37,254 nucleotides of DNA from contig CADDZH010000048.1 in assembly GCA_902812455.1 (NCBI GenBank), positions 1 to 37,254 of the forward strand. The letters are read 5' to 3'. A program made the translations under genes and the position numbers. Of this stretch, positions 15,937-24,366 are shown piece by piece; position 1 is the first letter of the stretch; every line of letters begins with the position of its first letter. This stretch comes from Chloroflexota bacterium. Its GTDB lineage: Bacteria > Chloroflexota > Ktedonobacteria > Ktedonobacterales > Ktedonobacteraceae. The notes under the pieces were generated by a model. The model had not been told where the DNA came from and made no database searches. It saw only the letters and a list, made by a program, of their open reading frames with translations.

Positions 15937-17076
15937 ATGAGTATCCAACCCTTTACCATCAACATTCAAGAGGCCGCCCTCGACGACCTGCGTGATCGCC
16001 TGGCTCGCACGATCTTCCCCGATGAGGCCGAGGGATCTGGCTGGGCATACGGAATCAGCCTGGCGTACATGAAGGAGGTCGCCGATTACTGGCGGCATCG
16101 CTATGACTGGCGCGCACACGAAGCGGCTCTCAATCGCTTTGCCCAGTTCAAAGCAGATGTTGATGGGGTCGGCATCCATTTCATCCACGAGCGCGGCAAG
16201 GGATCCAACCCGACGCCCTTGCTGCTGCTCCACGGGTTTCCCGACTCGTTCTATCGCTACCATAAAGTGATAGATCGGCTCACTGATCCGGCCAGATATG
16301 GCGGCGATCCGAAGACCTCGTTTGACGTGATTGTGCCTTCTCTCCCTGGGACAGGCTTTTCTGATCGCGTGGCCTTTAGCGATGACACCAACGCCGACCT
16401 CTTTGCCAGGCTGATGACCGAGGTGCTGGGCTACGAGAAATTTGTCTCGGCGGGCGGGGATCATGGAGCCATCATCACCCAGGCCCTGGCGCGCAAACAT
16501 CCAGAAAGCCTCATCGGGATCCATCTGACCGATGTGGGCTATCCCGATCAAAATACCGACTTCTCGCAGCTCTCCCCTGCCGAAATAGAAATGGCCCAAT
16601 GGGTGCAGCGATGGTTTATGGAAGAAGGGATGGGCATCAACATGATCATGGCGACCAAACCCCTGACCCTGGCCTACGGTCTGAACGACTCGCCGGTTGG
16701 ACTCGCCGCCTGGCTCATCGGTTATGGAAGCAGCGGGCAGCACGGGAAAGAGGAGCTGGAAAACCGTTTTCGCCGCGATGAATTGCTCACCAATGTCATG
16801 ATCTACTGGGTGACGCAAACCATTTACTCAGCAGCGCGCGCCTATTACGAAAATATGCACGTTGCCAGTGGCGGCGGAATTAGCAAGAGTGAAGCGGTTC
16901 CTGCAGCCGTGGCCCATTGTCCCTACGACCCGCCCTTGCCTCGTGAGTGGGCTGCGCGCCAGGTCAATCTGGTCCATTTTACCGATTTCCCTCGTGGCGG
17001 TCACTTCATGGCCTGGGAAGAGCCGGAGCTGTACGCAAAGGATGTGCAGGAGTTCGTGAGCGAGCTGCGTCAATAA
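15937..17076 (+). CDS. Epoxide hydrolase with N-terminal EHN domain (copy 2)
   Basis: Seen: 379 aa, paralog of the gene just upstream with the same layout: EHN start MSIQPFTINIQEAALDDLRD, HGFPDS, nucleophile Asp175 in SAGGDHGA and His356 in FPRGGHFMAWEEP. The oxyanion motif reads HGFP instead of HGWP, and the surroundings of the nucleophile differ (DHGA against DIGG), so the substrate range probably differs from copy 1. An SD AAAGGAG lies before the ATG at 15937. It is the last gene of the operon. Downstream come a probable kinase fragment and a strong inverted repeat before the convergent amidohydrolase. Confidence 0.9.
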   Translation: MSIQPFTINIQEAALDDLRDRLARTIFPDEAEGSGWAYGISLAYMKEVADYWRHRYDWRAHEAALNRFAQFKADVDGVGIHFIHERGKGSNPTPLLLLHGFPDSFYRYHKVIDRLTDPARYGGDPKTSFDVIVPSLPGTGFSDRVAFSDDTNADLFARLMTEVLGYEKFVSAGGDHGAIITQALARKHPESLIGIHLTDVGYPDQNTDFSQLSPAEIEMAQWVQRWFMEEGMGINMIMATKPLTLAYGLNDSPVGLAAWLIGYGSSGQHGKEELENRFRRDELLTNVMIYWVTQTIYSAARAYYENMHVASGGGISKSEAVPAAVAHCPYDPPLPREWAARQVNLVHFTDFPRGGHFMAWEEPELYAKDVQEFVSELRQ

Positions 17077-17082
17077 CATCCT

Positions 17083-17190
17083 GTGAGCGCTCCGTCTGAG
17101 ATTCATCGACTTCTTAAAGACAAAAAACCGGTTCTCGTTGCCTTTGATGGCCACAGTGGCGAGGGAAATCTCCGTAAAAAGAGGGTTGAA
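17083..17190 (+). pseudogene. Possible 5' fragment of a uridine-kinase-like P-loop gene
   Basis: From a GTG at 17083 the frame reads SEIHRLLKDKKPVLVAFDGH and then SGEGNL. This looks like the beginning of uridine/nucleoside kinases, where VLVAIDG-x-SGxGKST forms the P-loop. Here the P-loop Lys-Ser is lost, and one extra A after GGGAAA would restore GKS, so a 1-nt deletion is likely. The similarity stops before the inverted repeat at 17191. It rests on about 30 residues, so confidence is limited. Confidence 0.35.
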
Positions 17191-17241
17191 TTGCCAGAAC
17201 ATGGCCACGCCGCCGACGGCGGCGTGGCCATGTTCTGGCAA
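17191..17241. repeat. Perfect 24-bp inverted repeat with a 3-nt loop
   Basis: The left arm starts TTGCCAGAACATGGCC, the loop is GAC at 17215-17217, and the right arm is the exact complement ending at 17241. It lies between convergent genes, six bp from the amidohydrolase stop. No T-run follows on either side, so it is not a classical terminator, although such a stem could still stop transcription both ways. The perfect arms suggest recent origin or selection. Confidence 0.85.
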
Positions 17242-17247
17242 GTCGCC

Positions 17248-18129
17248 TTACGAGGAGAAGTGCATCTGCGCAATAGCTGTATGCGCCAGCAGCTTCTGCC
17301 CATTCTTCCAGAAGATTTTCTCCCGTACCTCCGGCTTGAACTCGATCTTGATTGCCTCAAAGTCCTTCAGCCAGCGCTGCGGCGTAATAAAGGGATAATC
17401 CGAGCCGAACAAGAAGCGATCCTGCAGGCGCGTGGCAGCTTCGCGCAACAGCGCTTCAGGGATGTAGCGCGGTGACCAGCCGGACAAATCGTTGTAGATA
17501 TTCGTTTTGTGCTGCATTGCCGCGATCATCTCTTCGTGCCAGGGCCAGGAGGGATGCGCCCCGATAATGGTCAGGCCAGGAAAGTCGGCTGCCAGCGAAT
17601 CGAGATAAATGGGCCGGGTGTAATCGAGTTTGATGCCCATGCCGCCGGGAGTGCCTGCGCCGAGTCCATTGGTGCCGGTATGGAAAAGGGCTGGCACTCC
17701 CAGTTCTTGAATCTTTTCCATCAGTGGATAAAAGGTGGGATCGTTTGGATAAAATGCCTGCACACCTGGATGAAACTTGGCTCCCGCCAATCCCAACTCC
17801 TTGATAGCGCGTTCCATTTCCTTGACCGCCGCCTTCCCCTTATGCGGATCCACACTTGCAAAGCCGATGAACTGCTCTGGATAGCGCTGTACGATAGCAG
17901 CAACATATTCATTCCCCAGTGGCGGAAGTCCGGTGGCCGTTTCGGCGTCCCATGCCAGCAAGACGCCGACCATATCGATCTCCGCGTAGTCTGCGGCGAG
18001 CTGCTCGATATCCTTGAGCTTCACTTCTGTGCGAAAGTAGCGCTCGGTCGCTTTAGCATAGGGTCCAAGCGTCACTTCCATGAATTCCTTTGTGGGAAGA
18101 TGGACATGAAAATCTATCGCGCGAGGCAT
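17248..18129 (-). CDS. Amidohydrolase family protein (ACMSD-like, Amidohydro_2)
   Basis: The family uses a TIM-barrel metal centre to hydrolyse or decarboxylate small substrates. Seen: 293 aa. The metal-binding start DFHVH, GAKFHPGV in mid-barrel, LFHTG, the metal His in GAHPSWPWHEE and the catalytic Asp in FLFGSDYP are all present, so it looks intact and active. Length and motifs fit the ACMSD/resorcylate-decarboxylase group; the substrate is unknown. An SD AAAGGA lies 8 nt before the ATG at 18129. It faces the gene at 18273 across 143 bp. Its last 240 bp are duplicated at 9821-10060. Confidence 0.9.
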   Translation of the reverse strand: MPRAIDFHVHLPTKEFMEVTLGPYAKATERYFRTEVKLKDIEQLAADYAEIDMVGVLLAWDAETATGLPPLGNEYVAAIVQRYPEQFIGFASVDPHKGKAAVKEMERAIKELGLAGAKFHPGVQAFYPNDPTFYPLMEKIQELGVPALFHTGTNGLGAGTPGGMGIKLDYTRPIYLDSLAADFPGLTIIGAHPSWPWHEEMIAAMQHKTNIYNDLSGWSPRYIPEALLREAATRLQDRFLFGSDYPFITPQRWLKDFEAIKIEFKPEVREKIFWKNGQKLLAHTAIAQMHFSS

Positions 18130-18272
18130 GCCCGAATCCTTTCTATAGCTCTATAGCCAACTTAGGCAGTGATCACCGGTATGCATTGACACATGTTGGT
18201 ATCTGCTCCTATACTACTCAGCATATACAACATACCGCAGTCGCGAGTAGAAAGCAAGGAGAACGTACTCCC

Positions 18273-18899
18273 ATGGCATTTACCGCAGATGAACTTCAGG
18301 CCTTGAATGATATTCTGGAACAGAAACTCTCGGCTCATCGTGGCGAGATGGAACAGGCAGTTGACCGTGCCCTGGCCGCGCAGCTTCTCGCCATTGAAGA
18401 GCTTCTCAACCAGAAGCTTATGCTCCAGCCAGGCGATACCAGCGCTGCCGTGAGTACCGAGCGCTCACCGGAGTTTGAAGCCTTTGAGGTGCAGACGGAA
18501 TTGCCCTGGGAGGACCTGGCGGATATCTTCGGCAAGCTGCTGGATGAGCGCTTTACCGCCCTCAATACATCGATGCAGGCCGTCATGAAAGAGTGGGAGC
18601 AACTTCTTTCTGATCGGCTTCGCAATGTACAATCACAGTTGCACGACGAACTGGCGCGTAGCAGGCAGCAGCCGGTAGAGACAGGAAATCTAGCCAGCAT
18701 GCAAGAGGTGTTTCGCAGCATCGAGCAGCTTGAGCGCCTGATTGAGTCGATGCAGGTGTCGGTAACATCCAACCTTGCCCTGCTCTCCAATCGCCTCTAC
18801 CACCTCTCCAATCGCCTGTACCACCACCGGCAATTATCGCTTGAACAGGCCCATCCGGCGGCAACTGAGGCATCGCATCCCGATGGCGCCATCGATTAG
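18273..18899 (+). CDS. Coiled-coil hypothetical protein
   Basis: Seen: 208 aa, highly charged and almost wholly helical, with heptad-like Leu/Ile spacing at about 5-50 and again at 85-185. There is no transmembrane segment or signal peptide. A short internal duplication, SNRLYHLSNRLYHH, lies near the C-terminus and comes from two near-identical DNA units of 21 bp. The family is not recognised; a structural or scaffold role is possible. The start at 18273 follows an SD AAGGAG with about 11 nt spacing; an upstream in-frame start at 18090 would overlap the divergent amidohydrolase and is rejected. Confidence 0.7.
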   Translation: MAFTADELQALNDILEQKLSAHRGEMEQAVDRALAAQLLAIEELLNQKLMLQPGDTSAAVSTERSPEFEAFEVQTELPWEDLADIFGKLLDERFTALNTSMQAVMKEWEQLLSDRLRNVQSQLHDELARSRQQPVETGNLASMQEVFRSIEQLERLIESMQVSVTSNLALLSNRLYHLSNRLYHHRQLSLEQAHPAATEASHPDGAID

Positions 18900-19055
18900 C
18901 CTTCCGCTCCTGCGGAACAAAAGGCCGGTGAAAGCTAGCAAATCAGAGTGTAGCCATAGAATAGTCAAGTTGCGTGTTAAGGATAGTGATACCAATTTTA
19001 TTTAGGCAAGGTTCAAATGAACATAACAATTCCCTTAATCACCAGAAAAGTTCGG

Positions 19056-19156
19056 ACATGTCATGTTGAGCGAGTGAGCCGAAGCCCTGAGCGCAGCGAA
19101 GGGGAAACATCCGCCGTCTATCGAACGAGATCCTTCGCTGCGCTCAGGATGACATG
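19056..19156. repeat. Extragenic palindromic repeat (REP-like)
   Basis: The segment begins ACATGTCATGTTGAGCG and ends CGCTCAGGATGACATGGT, with inner complementary parts CTGAGCGCAGCGAAGG and CCTTCGCTGCGCTCAG. This matches the common intergenic repeat with the core GAGCGCAGCGAAGGATCTC that I know from many Chloroflexota and other genomes. It forms a long imperfect hairpin. It fills most of the 352-bp gap 18900-19251, where I see no gene and no clear promoter. Confidence 0.7.
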
Positions 19157-19251
19157 GTGTGACTGTTCACACTGTCAAGGTCTTTCGTTCCTTTTTGAAC
19201 CTGGCCTTAAAGTACTATTCCACGTTAACACGGAAAGGAAACTATGCCATC

Positions 19252-20019
19252 ATGCAACTCGATCAGAAGGTAGCTATTGTCACCGGCTCGGATAGCGGCA
19301 TTGGACGAGCCATTGCCATTGAATTTGCTAAAGAAGGGGCTACAGTGGTCGTCAATTACGCTCATGCCAAAGATAAGGCCAATGAAGTGCTGCAAACTAT
19401 TCAGAATAATGGCGGCAAGGCCGTCGTGATCCAGGCTGATGTCTCGCAATACCAGCAAGCTGTAGGACTGATCCAGCAAACGGTCGAGCACTTTAATCGC
19501 CTGGACATCATGGTCAACAATGCTGGCATGGAGATACACGGCCCATTTCTCGATGTCACTGAAGAGCAGTGGGACCGCGTGCTGGGCGTTGACCTCAAGG
19601 GCGCATTCTTCTGCGCGCAGGCAGCCGCTCGCGAGATGGTGAAGCGCAAGATTCCCGGGCGTATCATCAATGTCTCATCTGTCCACGAGGACCTGCCCAT
19701 GCCGAATAATTCTCCCTATTGCTGCGCCAAAGGGGGCCTGCGTATGATGATGCGCACCATCTGCCTGGAGCTTGCCCCTTACAATATTACCGTCAACAAT
19801 ATCGGGCCTGGAGCCGTCGATACCCCCATCGATGCCGATGTGAAAGCCGATCCACAGAAGATGAAGGCGCTGCTCGATGAGATTCCCCTGCATCGCATGG
19901 GCCAGCCGGAGGAGGTTGCAAAGCTGGCGCTCTATCTCGCCTCGGACGCAGCCGCTTACGTTACCGGCTCAACCTACTTTATCGATGGCGGGCTGATGCG
20001 TAATACCGGTGGCCTGTAG
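19252..20019 (+). CDS. Short-chain dehydrogenase/reductase, glucose 1-dehydrogenase-like
   Basis: Classical SDR that oxidises an alcohol or reduces a ketone with NAD(P). Seen: 255 aa, normal length. Cofactor motif TGSDSGIG at 11-18, NNAG in the central fold, Ser143 in NVSSVHE, Tyr156 and Lys160 in PYCCAKGG, and a C-terminal TYFIDGGLMRN. The pattern IHGPFLDVTEEQWDRVLGVD and the length resemble bacterial glucose 1-dehydrogenases; the true substrate is uncertain. The ATG at 19252 is preferred because it gives the normal N-terminus MQLDQKVAIVTG; an AAAGGA lies about 12 nt upstream. It converges with the 7TM gene ending at 20091. Confidence 0.9.
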   Translation: MQLDQKVAIVTGSDSGIGRAIAIEFAKEGATVVVNYAHAKDKANEVLQTIQNNGGKAVVIQADVSQYQQAVGLIQQTVEHFNRLDIMVNNAGMEIHGPFLDVTEEQWDRVLGVDLKGAFFCAQAAAREMVKRKIPGRIINVSSVHEDLPMPNNSPYCCAKGGLRMMMRTICLELAPYNITVNNIGPGAVDTPIDADVKADPQKMKALLDEIPLHRMGQPEEVAKLALYLASDAAAYVTGSTYFIDGGLMRNTGGL

Positions 20020-20090
20020 GGGCAAGGAGCGGATGTGGCTGCCGGGTGGGGGCCTTGCGCTTGCCCTGGCAGGCCATTCCATTCATTCTG

Positions 20091-21419
20091 TCATTTGCCA
20101 GCAAAATCTTGCCTCGAGGGAAGATTGCTGGCCCACGCGTCCTCACGTTGTTTGCTTGATTGGGTAGAGCATAACCACAACGAAACATGCGCCGGCTGCA
20201 TGGTCTCCTCAACCACTGCTACCAGATGCTCACTTAATGTTGCTAGATCCACTTCATTACGTAGCGTCGCACTGAATGCCGCGAGTGTCTTCTGGGCATC
20301 GTACTTGCGGCGATAGAAACGGCGGTCGATGATATTCTGAATGCGCCGGCGTAGGGGCTGGAACAGTGCAGCGATGGCGAGTGTCGAGACCACGATAGCG
20401 ATATCGTTATTACTCTGCCTAATGATCGTACCCAGCAGAGATTGCAAGCCGATGATCAGACCAACGTAGACGAGCGCAAGCGAGACGGTAAGCGTGCCAT
20501 AGACCAGCGTGCGGTTGATAATGATGTCAATATCCCATAGGCGCGAGCGTAAAATAGCGATGCCAATGGACACCGGAATGGAAAGCATGATGATAATTAC
20601 GCCAGGACTGACATAAATATCAAAACCTGAGCCCGGCTGGCTGAGCACAGGAAAGATCAGGTATGGTACAAAAAGGATAAGGAATCCTATAATCGTCACC
20701 GTGATCCCGAAGACTACCCACTTGGTCTGCTGGCGCTGTACCGGGGTAGACACCCTTCGATAACGATAGATTTGCGCCAACAACGCAAAGGCTATCAAGA
20801 GCAAGAGGATCGCGCCACTAAGCCCACTCGAATTGAAAGGCGAACCGGGGGGAGTTAAATCGGAGAGTGTACCTAGCACGATAGACAAAAGCGCGAGCCA
20901 CCGTGTCCAGCGGGGCACAAACTGCCCATTGGGGAAGAGGAAGAGAAAGAGAATGATAAGCGTATCCCCGATGACGCGTACGAACTTGACAGGCACAAAC
21001 CAGGCTGGGAAGACGAAGGCCAGGCCATCTCCGATTCCCAAAACCTGGCTAAAGGTCACAAGAAAGAGCGCTACCAGGAGGGCCATTCTCTCGTTCGACT
21101 TGCGCCAGAAAATCAGCCATCCAACGGCAGTCCATACCAGCGATGAGATAGCATTGAGGATGGTCATGCCGGCAACGTAGATATCGAGAGAGATGCCCAA
21201 CCGGTGAAGCGTGCGCATGTCTTCAGGCGTCAAGGCTCCGTTGACGGCACATGCTGCGACGCTACGGCAGGCCGTGTGAAGGAAGCTCAAGTAGGCCGGC
21301 AGCCCGACGATGAGGATACTCAGGGTTAAGAGCGCGATGAGTACCCACGCCACCCGCGCAGCTACCAGCCAGCGTCCATGCAACCGTGTATCAGCTTCGT
21401 GGTGCCGTTCATGGCTCAA
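20091..21419 (-). CDS. 7TM sensor-like membrane protein without output domain (paralog 7TM-1)
   Basis: Seen: 442 aa with about eight hydrophobic segments, then a cytosolic tail. Family marks are LFPNGQFVPRWTRW, YRYRRVSTPVQRQQTKWVV, RLWDIDIIINRTLVYG, IAALFQPLRRRIQ, RRFYRRKYDAQKTL and finally VEETMQPAHVSLWL. Known: this order is the membrane and linker part of Chloroflexota and actinobacterial sensor kinases, in which a GAF and a kinase domain follow. Here the chain ends about 30 residues after VSLWL, so no kinase or cyclase is present. Translation starts at TTG 21419, supported by GGGAGG about 9 nt upstream. It follows the broken P450 gene by 83 bp and is probably on the same transcript. C-terminal tail unlike the other paralogs. 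Confidence 0.85.
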   Translation of the reverse strand: MSHERHHEADTRLHGRWLVAARVAWVLIALLTLSILIVGLPAYLSFLHTACRSVAACAVNGALTPEDMRTLHRLGISLDIYVAGMTILNAISSLVWTAVGWLIFWRKSNERMALLVALFLVTFSQVLGIGDGLAFVFPAWFVPVKFVRVIGDTLIILFLFLFPNGQFVPRWTRWLALLSIVLGTLSDLTPPGSPFNSSGLSGAILLLLIAFALLAQIYRYRRVSTPVQRQQTKWVVFGITVTIIGFLILFVPYLIFPVLSQPGSGFDIYVSPGVIIIMLSIPVSIGIAILRSRLWDIDIIINRTLVYGTLTVSLALVYVGLIIGLQSLLGTIIRQSNNDIAIVVSTLAIAALFQPLRRRIQNIIDRRFYRRKYDAQKTLAAFSATLRNEVDLATLSEHLVAVVEETMQPAHVSLWLCSTQSSKQREDAWASNLPSRQDFAGK

Positions 21420-21502
21420 CTTGACATCCTCCCTGGAAGTTCAGCGCCTGATGCGCCTGTACGTCCATATCGCAGGATAGGCTATCCGGTATACCACTTC
21501 AC

Positions 21503-22906
21503 TTATCTTTCAATGAGCGTCATCGGCAGGCCATAGCGAGGGCGCATGGTCAGCAATACCTCAGGTTCGACCCGGTGGCCGGGGAGCAGCCGCAGTTGGT
21601 AGCGCTGAGCGACGGTCGCCAGAATGAGTTGGGCCTCCATCATGGCGAAGTTGCTGCCGATGCACATGCGCGGGCCACCACCGAATGGGAAATGGGCAAA
21701 GTGCGGGCATCCAGCGGAGCGTTCGGGTGAGAAGCGCTCCGGGTCAAACACCTCTGGATTCTCCCAGAACTCGGGATGACGGTGCGTCACGTATGGACTG
21801 ACCCAGATGAGCGTGTTCGCCGGGACAAGGTAGCCGCCAACTTCGTCATCGGCCAGGGCTTTGCGGTTGAAGCCGACGGCCGGCGGATAGAGCCGCAGGG
21901 CCTCCTCAATCACCATACGCGTGTAGGCGAGCCTCGGCAGGTTCTCAACCGTAGGGATTCTCCCGTCTAACACCTGCTCCAGTTCTGCATGCAGGCGGCT
22001 CTCGGCGTCAGGGTGCTGGGAAAGCAGGTACCACGTCCATGAGAGAGCATTCGAGGTGGTTTCATGCCCGGCAAGCAGCAGCGTCATGACTTCATCGCGC
22101 ACCTGCCGGTCGTTCATCCCCTCCCCTGTCTCCTCGTCGCGCGCCAGCAACAGCATCGAGAGCAGGTCGCCCTTGTCGTCACTCTGGCGGCGCTCGGTAA
22201 TAATATCCTGCACGACTCTGTCGAGCGTGCGGATTGACTGCTGAATGCGGCGGTTGCGCGGCGTAGGAAAGCTCAATGGTGGAACAGGATGATAGACGTA
22301 GTCCGAGAAAGGTGTCAACAGTGCCGTAAATGCCTGACCAACGGTATCCGCTTCATCGCTGAGGTCAATGCTGAACAGGGCCTGGCCCACGACACGCAGT
22401 GTCAGGCGCATCATCTCCGTCGACACATCCAGGGACTGTTCGCGCGTCGCAGCGTCTTGCCAGCGTTCCAGCATAGCCGCGGTTGCGCCCGTCATCAGCT
22501 CACCAAGGGTGGCAAGCTGCTTGCGATAGAAGGCGGGCTGCATGAGACGTCGCTGGTGCAGCCAGGACTGTCCATCGTTGGTGAAGAGTCCCTGACCAAG
22601 CAGGGGTCTGAGGAAGCGAGTGATGTAGGTATCTTTGCTGTAGTTGCGATGATTCTCCTGAAGCACATGCTTAACATCTTATGGATGAAAAACCAGGAAG
22701 GTCGGCCAGATCAGGAAGCGGACTGCCACGACGTTGCCATAGCGCTGGAACATGTCCATATTCCAGCCAAGCGGGTCGCGCTGAATAGCACCCGCGCTTC
22801 CAAGCAGCGGGTTCTCACGCGGCCCCGGTGGTCTCTTCTGGCGAGGCAAAGTAGAAACTTTACCGGTTTTCACGTTTAGTACGGCCGATTGTGTGTGTTG
22901 AGCCAT
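21503..22906 (-). pseudogene. Cytochrome P450 gene interrupted by one in-frame TAA
   Basis: P450s use heme and reducing partners to insert oxygen into substrates. Seen: from ATG 22906 the first 75 codons give a P450 N-terminus (RYGNVVAVRFLIWPTFLVFH-P), then TAA at 22681-22679. The same frame then continues DVKHVLQENHRNYSKD and runs to 21503. All key motifs are present: AGHETTSN in helix I, EEALRLYPP with ExxR, and the heme loop FGGGPRMCIG with Cys415. Family members usually read HP-[DE]-x-VK here, so GAA to TAA is the simplest change. Total length, about 467 codons, is normal. It may be a recent pseudogene, a recoding case or a sequencing error. A GTG at 22666 could restart translation, but the product would lack the N-terminal region. 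The promoter is at 23001-23045. Confidence 0.85.
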
Positions 22907-23000
22907 GATCTTCTATCCTTCTTTCCCTATTGCACCACGATGGTCAGGTTCATCCCCTGGTAGATCGTACAATGATAGCTTTTTATCGTTCCCAGGTACT

Positions 23001-23045
23001 AGCATACGTGCTTCCCGTCTCAAAATCGTTACGGGAAGCGTTACG
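23001..23045 (-). promoter_or_regulatory. CGTAACG-box promoter P1, before the P450 gene
   Basis: Minus strand: CGTAACG (23045-23039), five nt, CGTAACG (23033-23027), five nt, GAGACGG, eight nt, then -10 TATGCT (23006-23001). The first box overlaps the TAA stop of the gene ending at 23041. The start codon of P450 is about 95 nt downstream. Confidence 0.65.
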
Positions 23046-24366
23046 AACTACCAGATTGTTTTTCATTCGTCCTGACTGGACGCAGCCATAACGAAATATG
23101 TGCCGGTTGCATGGTTTCCTCGACGACTGCCACCAGTTGCTCGCTCAATGTTGCCAGATCCACTTCATTGCGCAACGTAGCATTGAAGGCGGCGAGCGTC
23201 TTCTGTGCATCGTACTTCTTGCGATAGAAACGCCGGTCGATGATTGCCTGGATACGTTTGCGCAAAGGCTGGAACAGGGCGGCAATGGCTAGCGTAGAAC
23301 CGACAATAACCGGCGGGGATTGAGAGAGACTGCCCGTCACAGCCCGTACGACAGCTTGGGAGGCCAGGATGAGGCCAACATAGATCGCTACTAACAGAAT
23401 TGTCAAAGAACCATAGACCAGCGTGCGATTGATGATGATGTCGATGTCCCACAGGCGGTAGCGCAACATGGCAATGCTGAAGCCAACAGCCAGGAGCGGT
23501 ATCAGACAAATCGAGAGCAAGTAGAGTGCGGGGTTGTAGAGCGAGCTGGGCTGAAGCAGCGTGGGGAAGAACGCGGAGGGCAAGCCGGCCCCCACCAGTA
23601 CCAGGATGAGGACGGTCAGGCTCAACACGACCCACTTCGTCTGCTGGCGTTGGACCGCTGTGGAGACCCGCCGGTAGCGATAGATCTGCGCAACGACCAG
23701 GATCACTGCCACACCAAAAAAGAGCCAGGTGCCGAGTAAGAAGGAAACGAGCGTGCTGGTAGGAATGAACAGCAAGAGCACATGGATCGCTACAAAACCG
23801 ATGACGATCCATCCGGTCCAGCGCGGCACAAATCGCCCACTGGGGAAGAGAGCGATCAGGAAGAGGCTTGCAATCGTGCCCAGAGCACTCAGCAAATTGG
23901 CCGGGCCTAGCCAGAGCGAGTGGCTCTGAGCCAATTCGTGTGCCGGGCTATAGGGGCCCTCCAGCACCTGGGTTATACAGATGAGCGCGAAGAGCAAGAC
24001 CATCCAATCGTTCGACTTGCGCCAGAAGACCAGGAAACCGCAGGCCAGCCAGACTGAGGAAGAGATCACGAGGATGACCAGGCTCAACGTCGCATAGCCG
24101 TGGAGGGAAAGCCCGAACGCCTGCTGGAGTGTGTGCGCCTGTGCGGGGGAGAGTTGCCTGGAGACACACACTGCGGCAGTACACAGCCCCTGCAGGTCCG
24201 CAAAGACCACCGGAAGGCTGGCGATAAAAACGGCCAGGGTGAAGACAGCCACCACAACCCAGACGATGCGCGCAACCACGAGCCAGCATCCATGCAAGCG
24301 TGCCTCGGTGGCGCCGGCCTGATTAGCCTTGAGCGCCGGGGCCATTGAGGAAGATACCTGCTTCAT
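23041..24366 (-). CDS. 7TM sensor-like membrane protein without output domain (paralog 7TM-2)
   Basis: Seen: 441 aa with the same layout as 7TM-1: about eight membrane segments, FPSGRFVPRWTGW, YRYRRVSTAVQRQQTKWVV, RLWDIDIIINRTLVYG, RRFYRKKYDAQKTL and the end VEETMQPAHISLWLRP. It stops at TNEKQSGSS. The start overlaps the stop of 7TM-3 by 4 nt (ATGA), and its SD GAAGGAGG lies inside the last codons of 7TM-3, so the two are translationally coupled. The tail is identical to that of 7TM-4. A periplasmic-side loop with two Cys (LCTAAVCVSRQLSP) lies after the first helix, as in several paralogs, and could be the sensing part; that is inference. Confidence 0.85.
   Translation of the reverse strand: MKQVSSSMAPALKANQAGATEARLHGCWLVVARIVWVVVAVFTLAVFIASLPVVFADLQGLCTAAVCVSRQLSPAQAHTLQQAFGLSLHGYATLSLVILVISSSVWLACGFLVFWRKSNDWMVLLFALICITQVLEGPYSPAHELAQSHSLWLGPANLLSALGTIASLFLIALFPSGRFVPRWTGWIVIGFVAIHVLLLFIPTSTLVSFLLGTWLFFGVAVILVVAQIYRYRRVSTAVQRQQTKWVVLSLTVLILVLVGAGLPSAFFPTLLQPSSLYNPALYLLSICLIPLLAVGFSIAMLRYRLWDIDIIINRTLVYGSLTILLVAIYVGLILASQAVVRAVTGSLSQSPPVIVGSTLAIAALFQPLRKRIQAIIDRRFYRKKYDAQKTLAAFNATLRNEVDLATLSEQLVAVVEETMQPAHISLWLRPVRTNEKQSGSS

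Noticed and set aside
15877..16818. 313-codon frame on the minus strand
   Set aside because: Lies antisense to the second epoxide hydrolase, whose catalytic residues are all present; a mirror of that gene.
17191..17241. Classical rho-independent terminator
   Set aside because: The stem is perfect and GC-rich, but there is no T-run on either side; kept only as an inverted repeat with possible terminator action.
17509..18156. 215-codon frame on the plus strand
   Set aside because: Antisense to the amidohydrolase with intact metal motifs.
19950..19970. Another CGTAACG-like site (TTACGTTACC) inside the dehydrogenase gene
   Set aside because: It lies in a conserved coding segment (AYVTGS), not upstream of a gene, and lacks the second box and -10.
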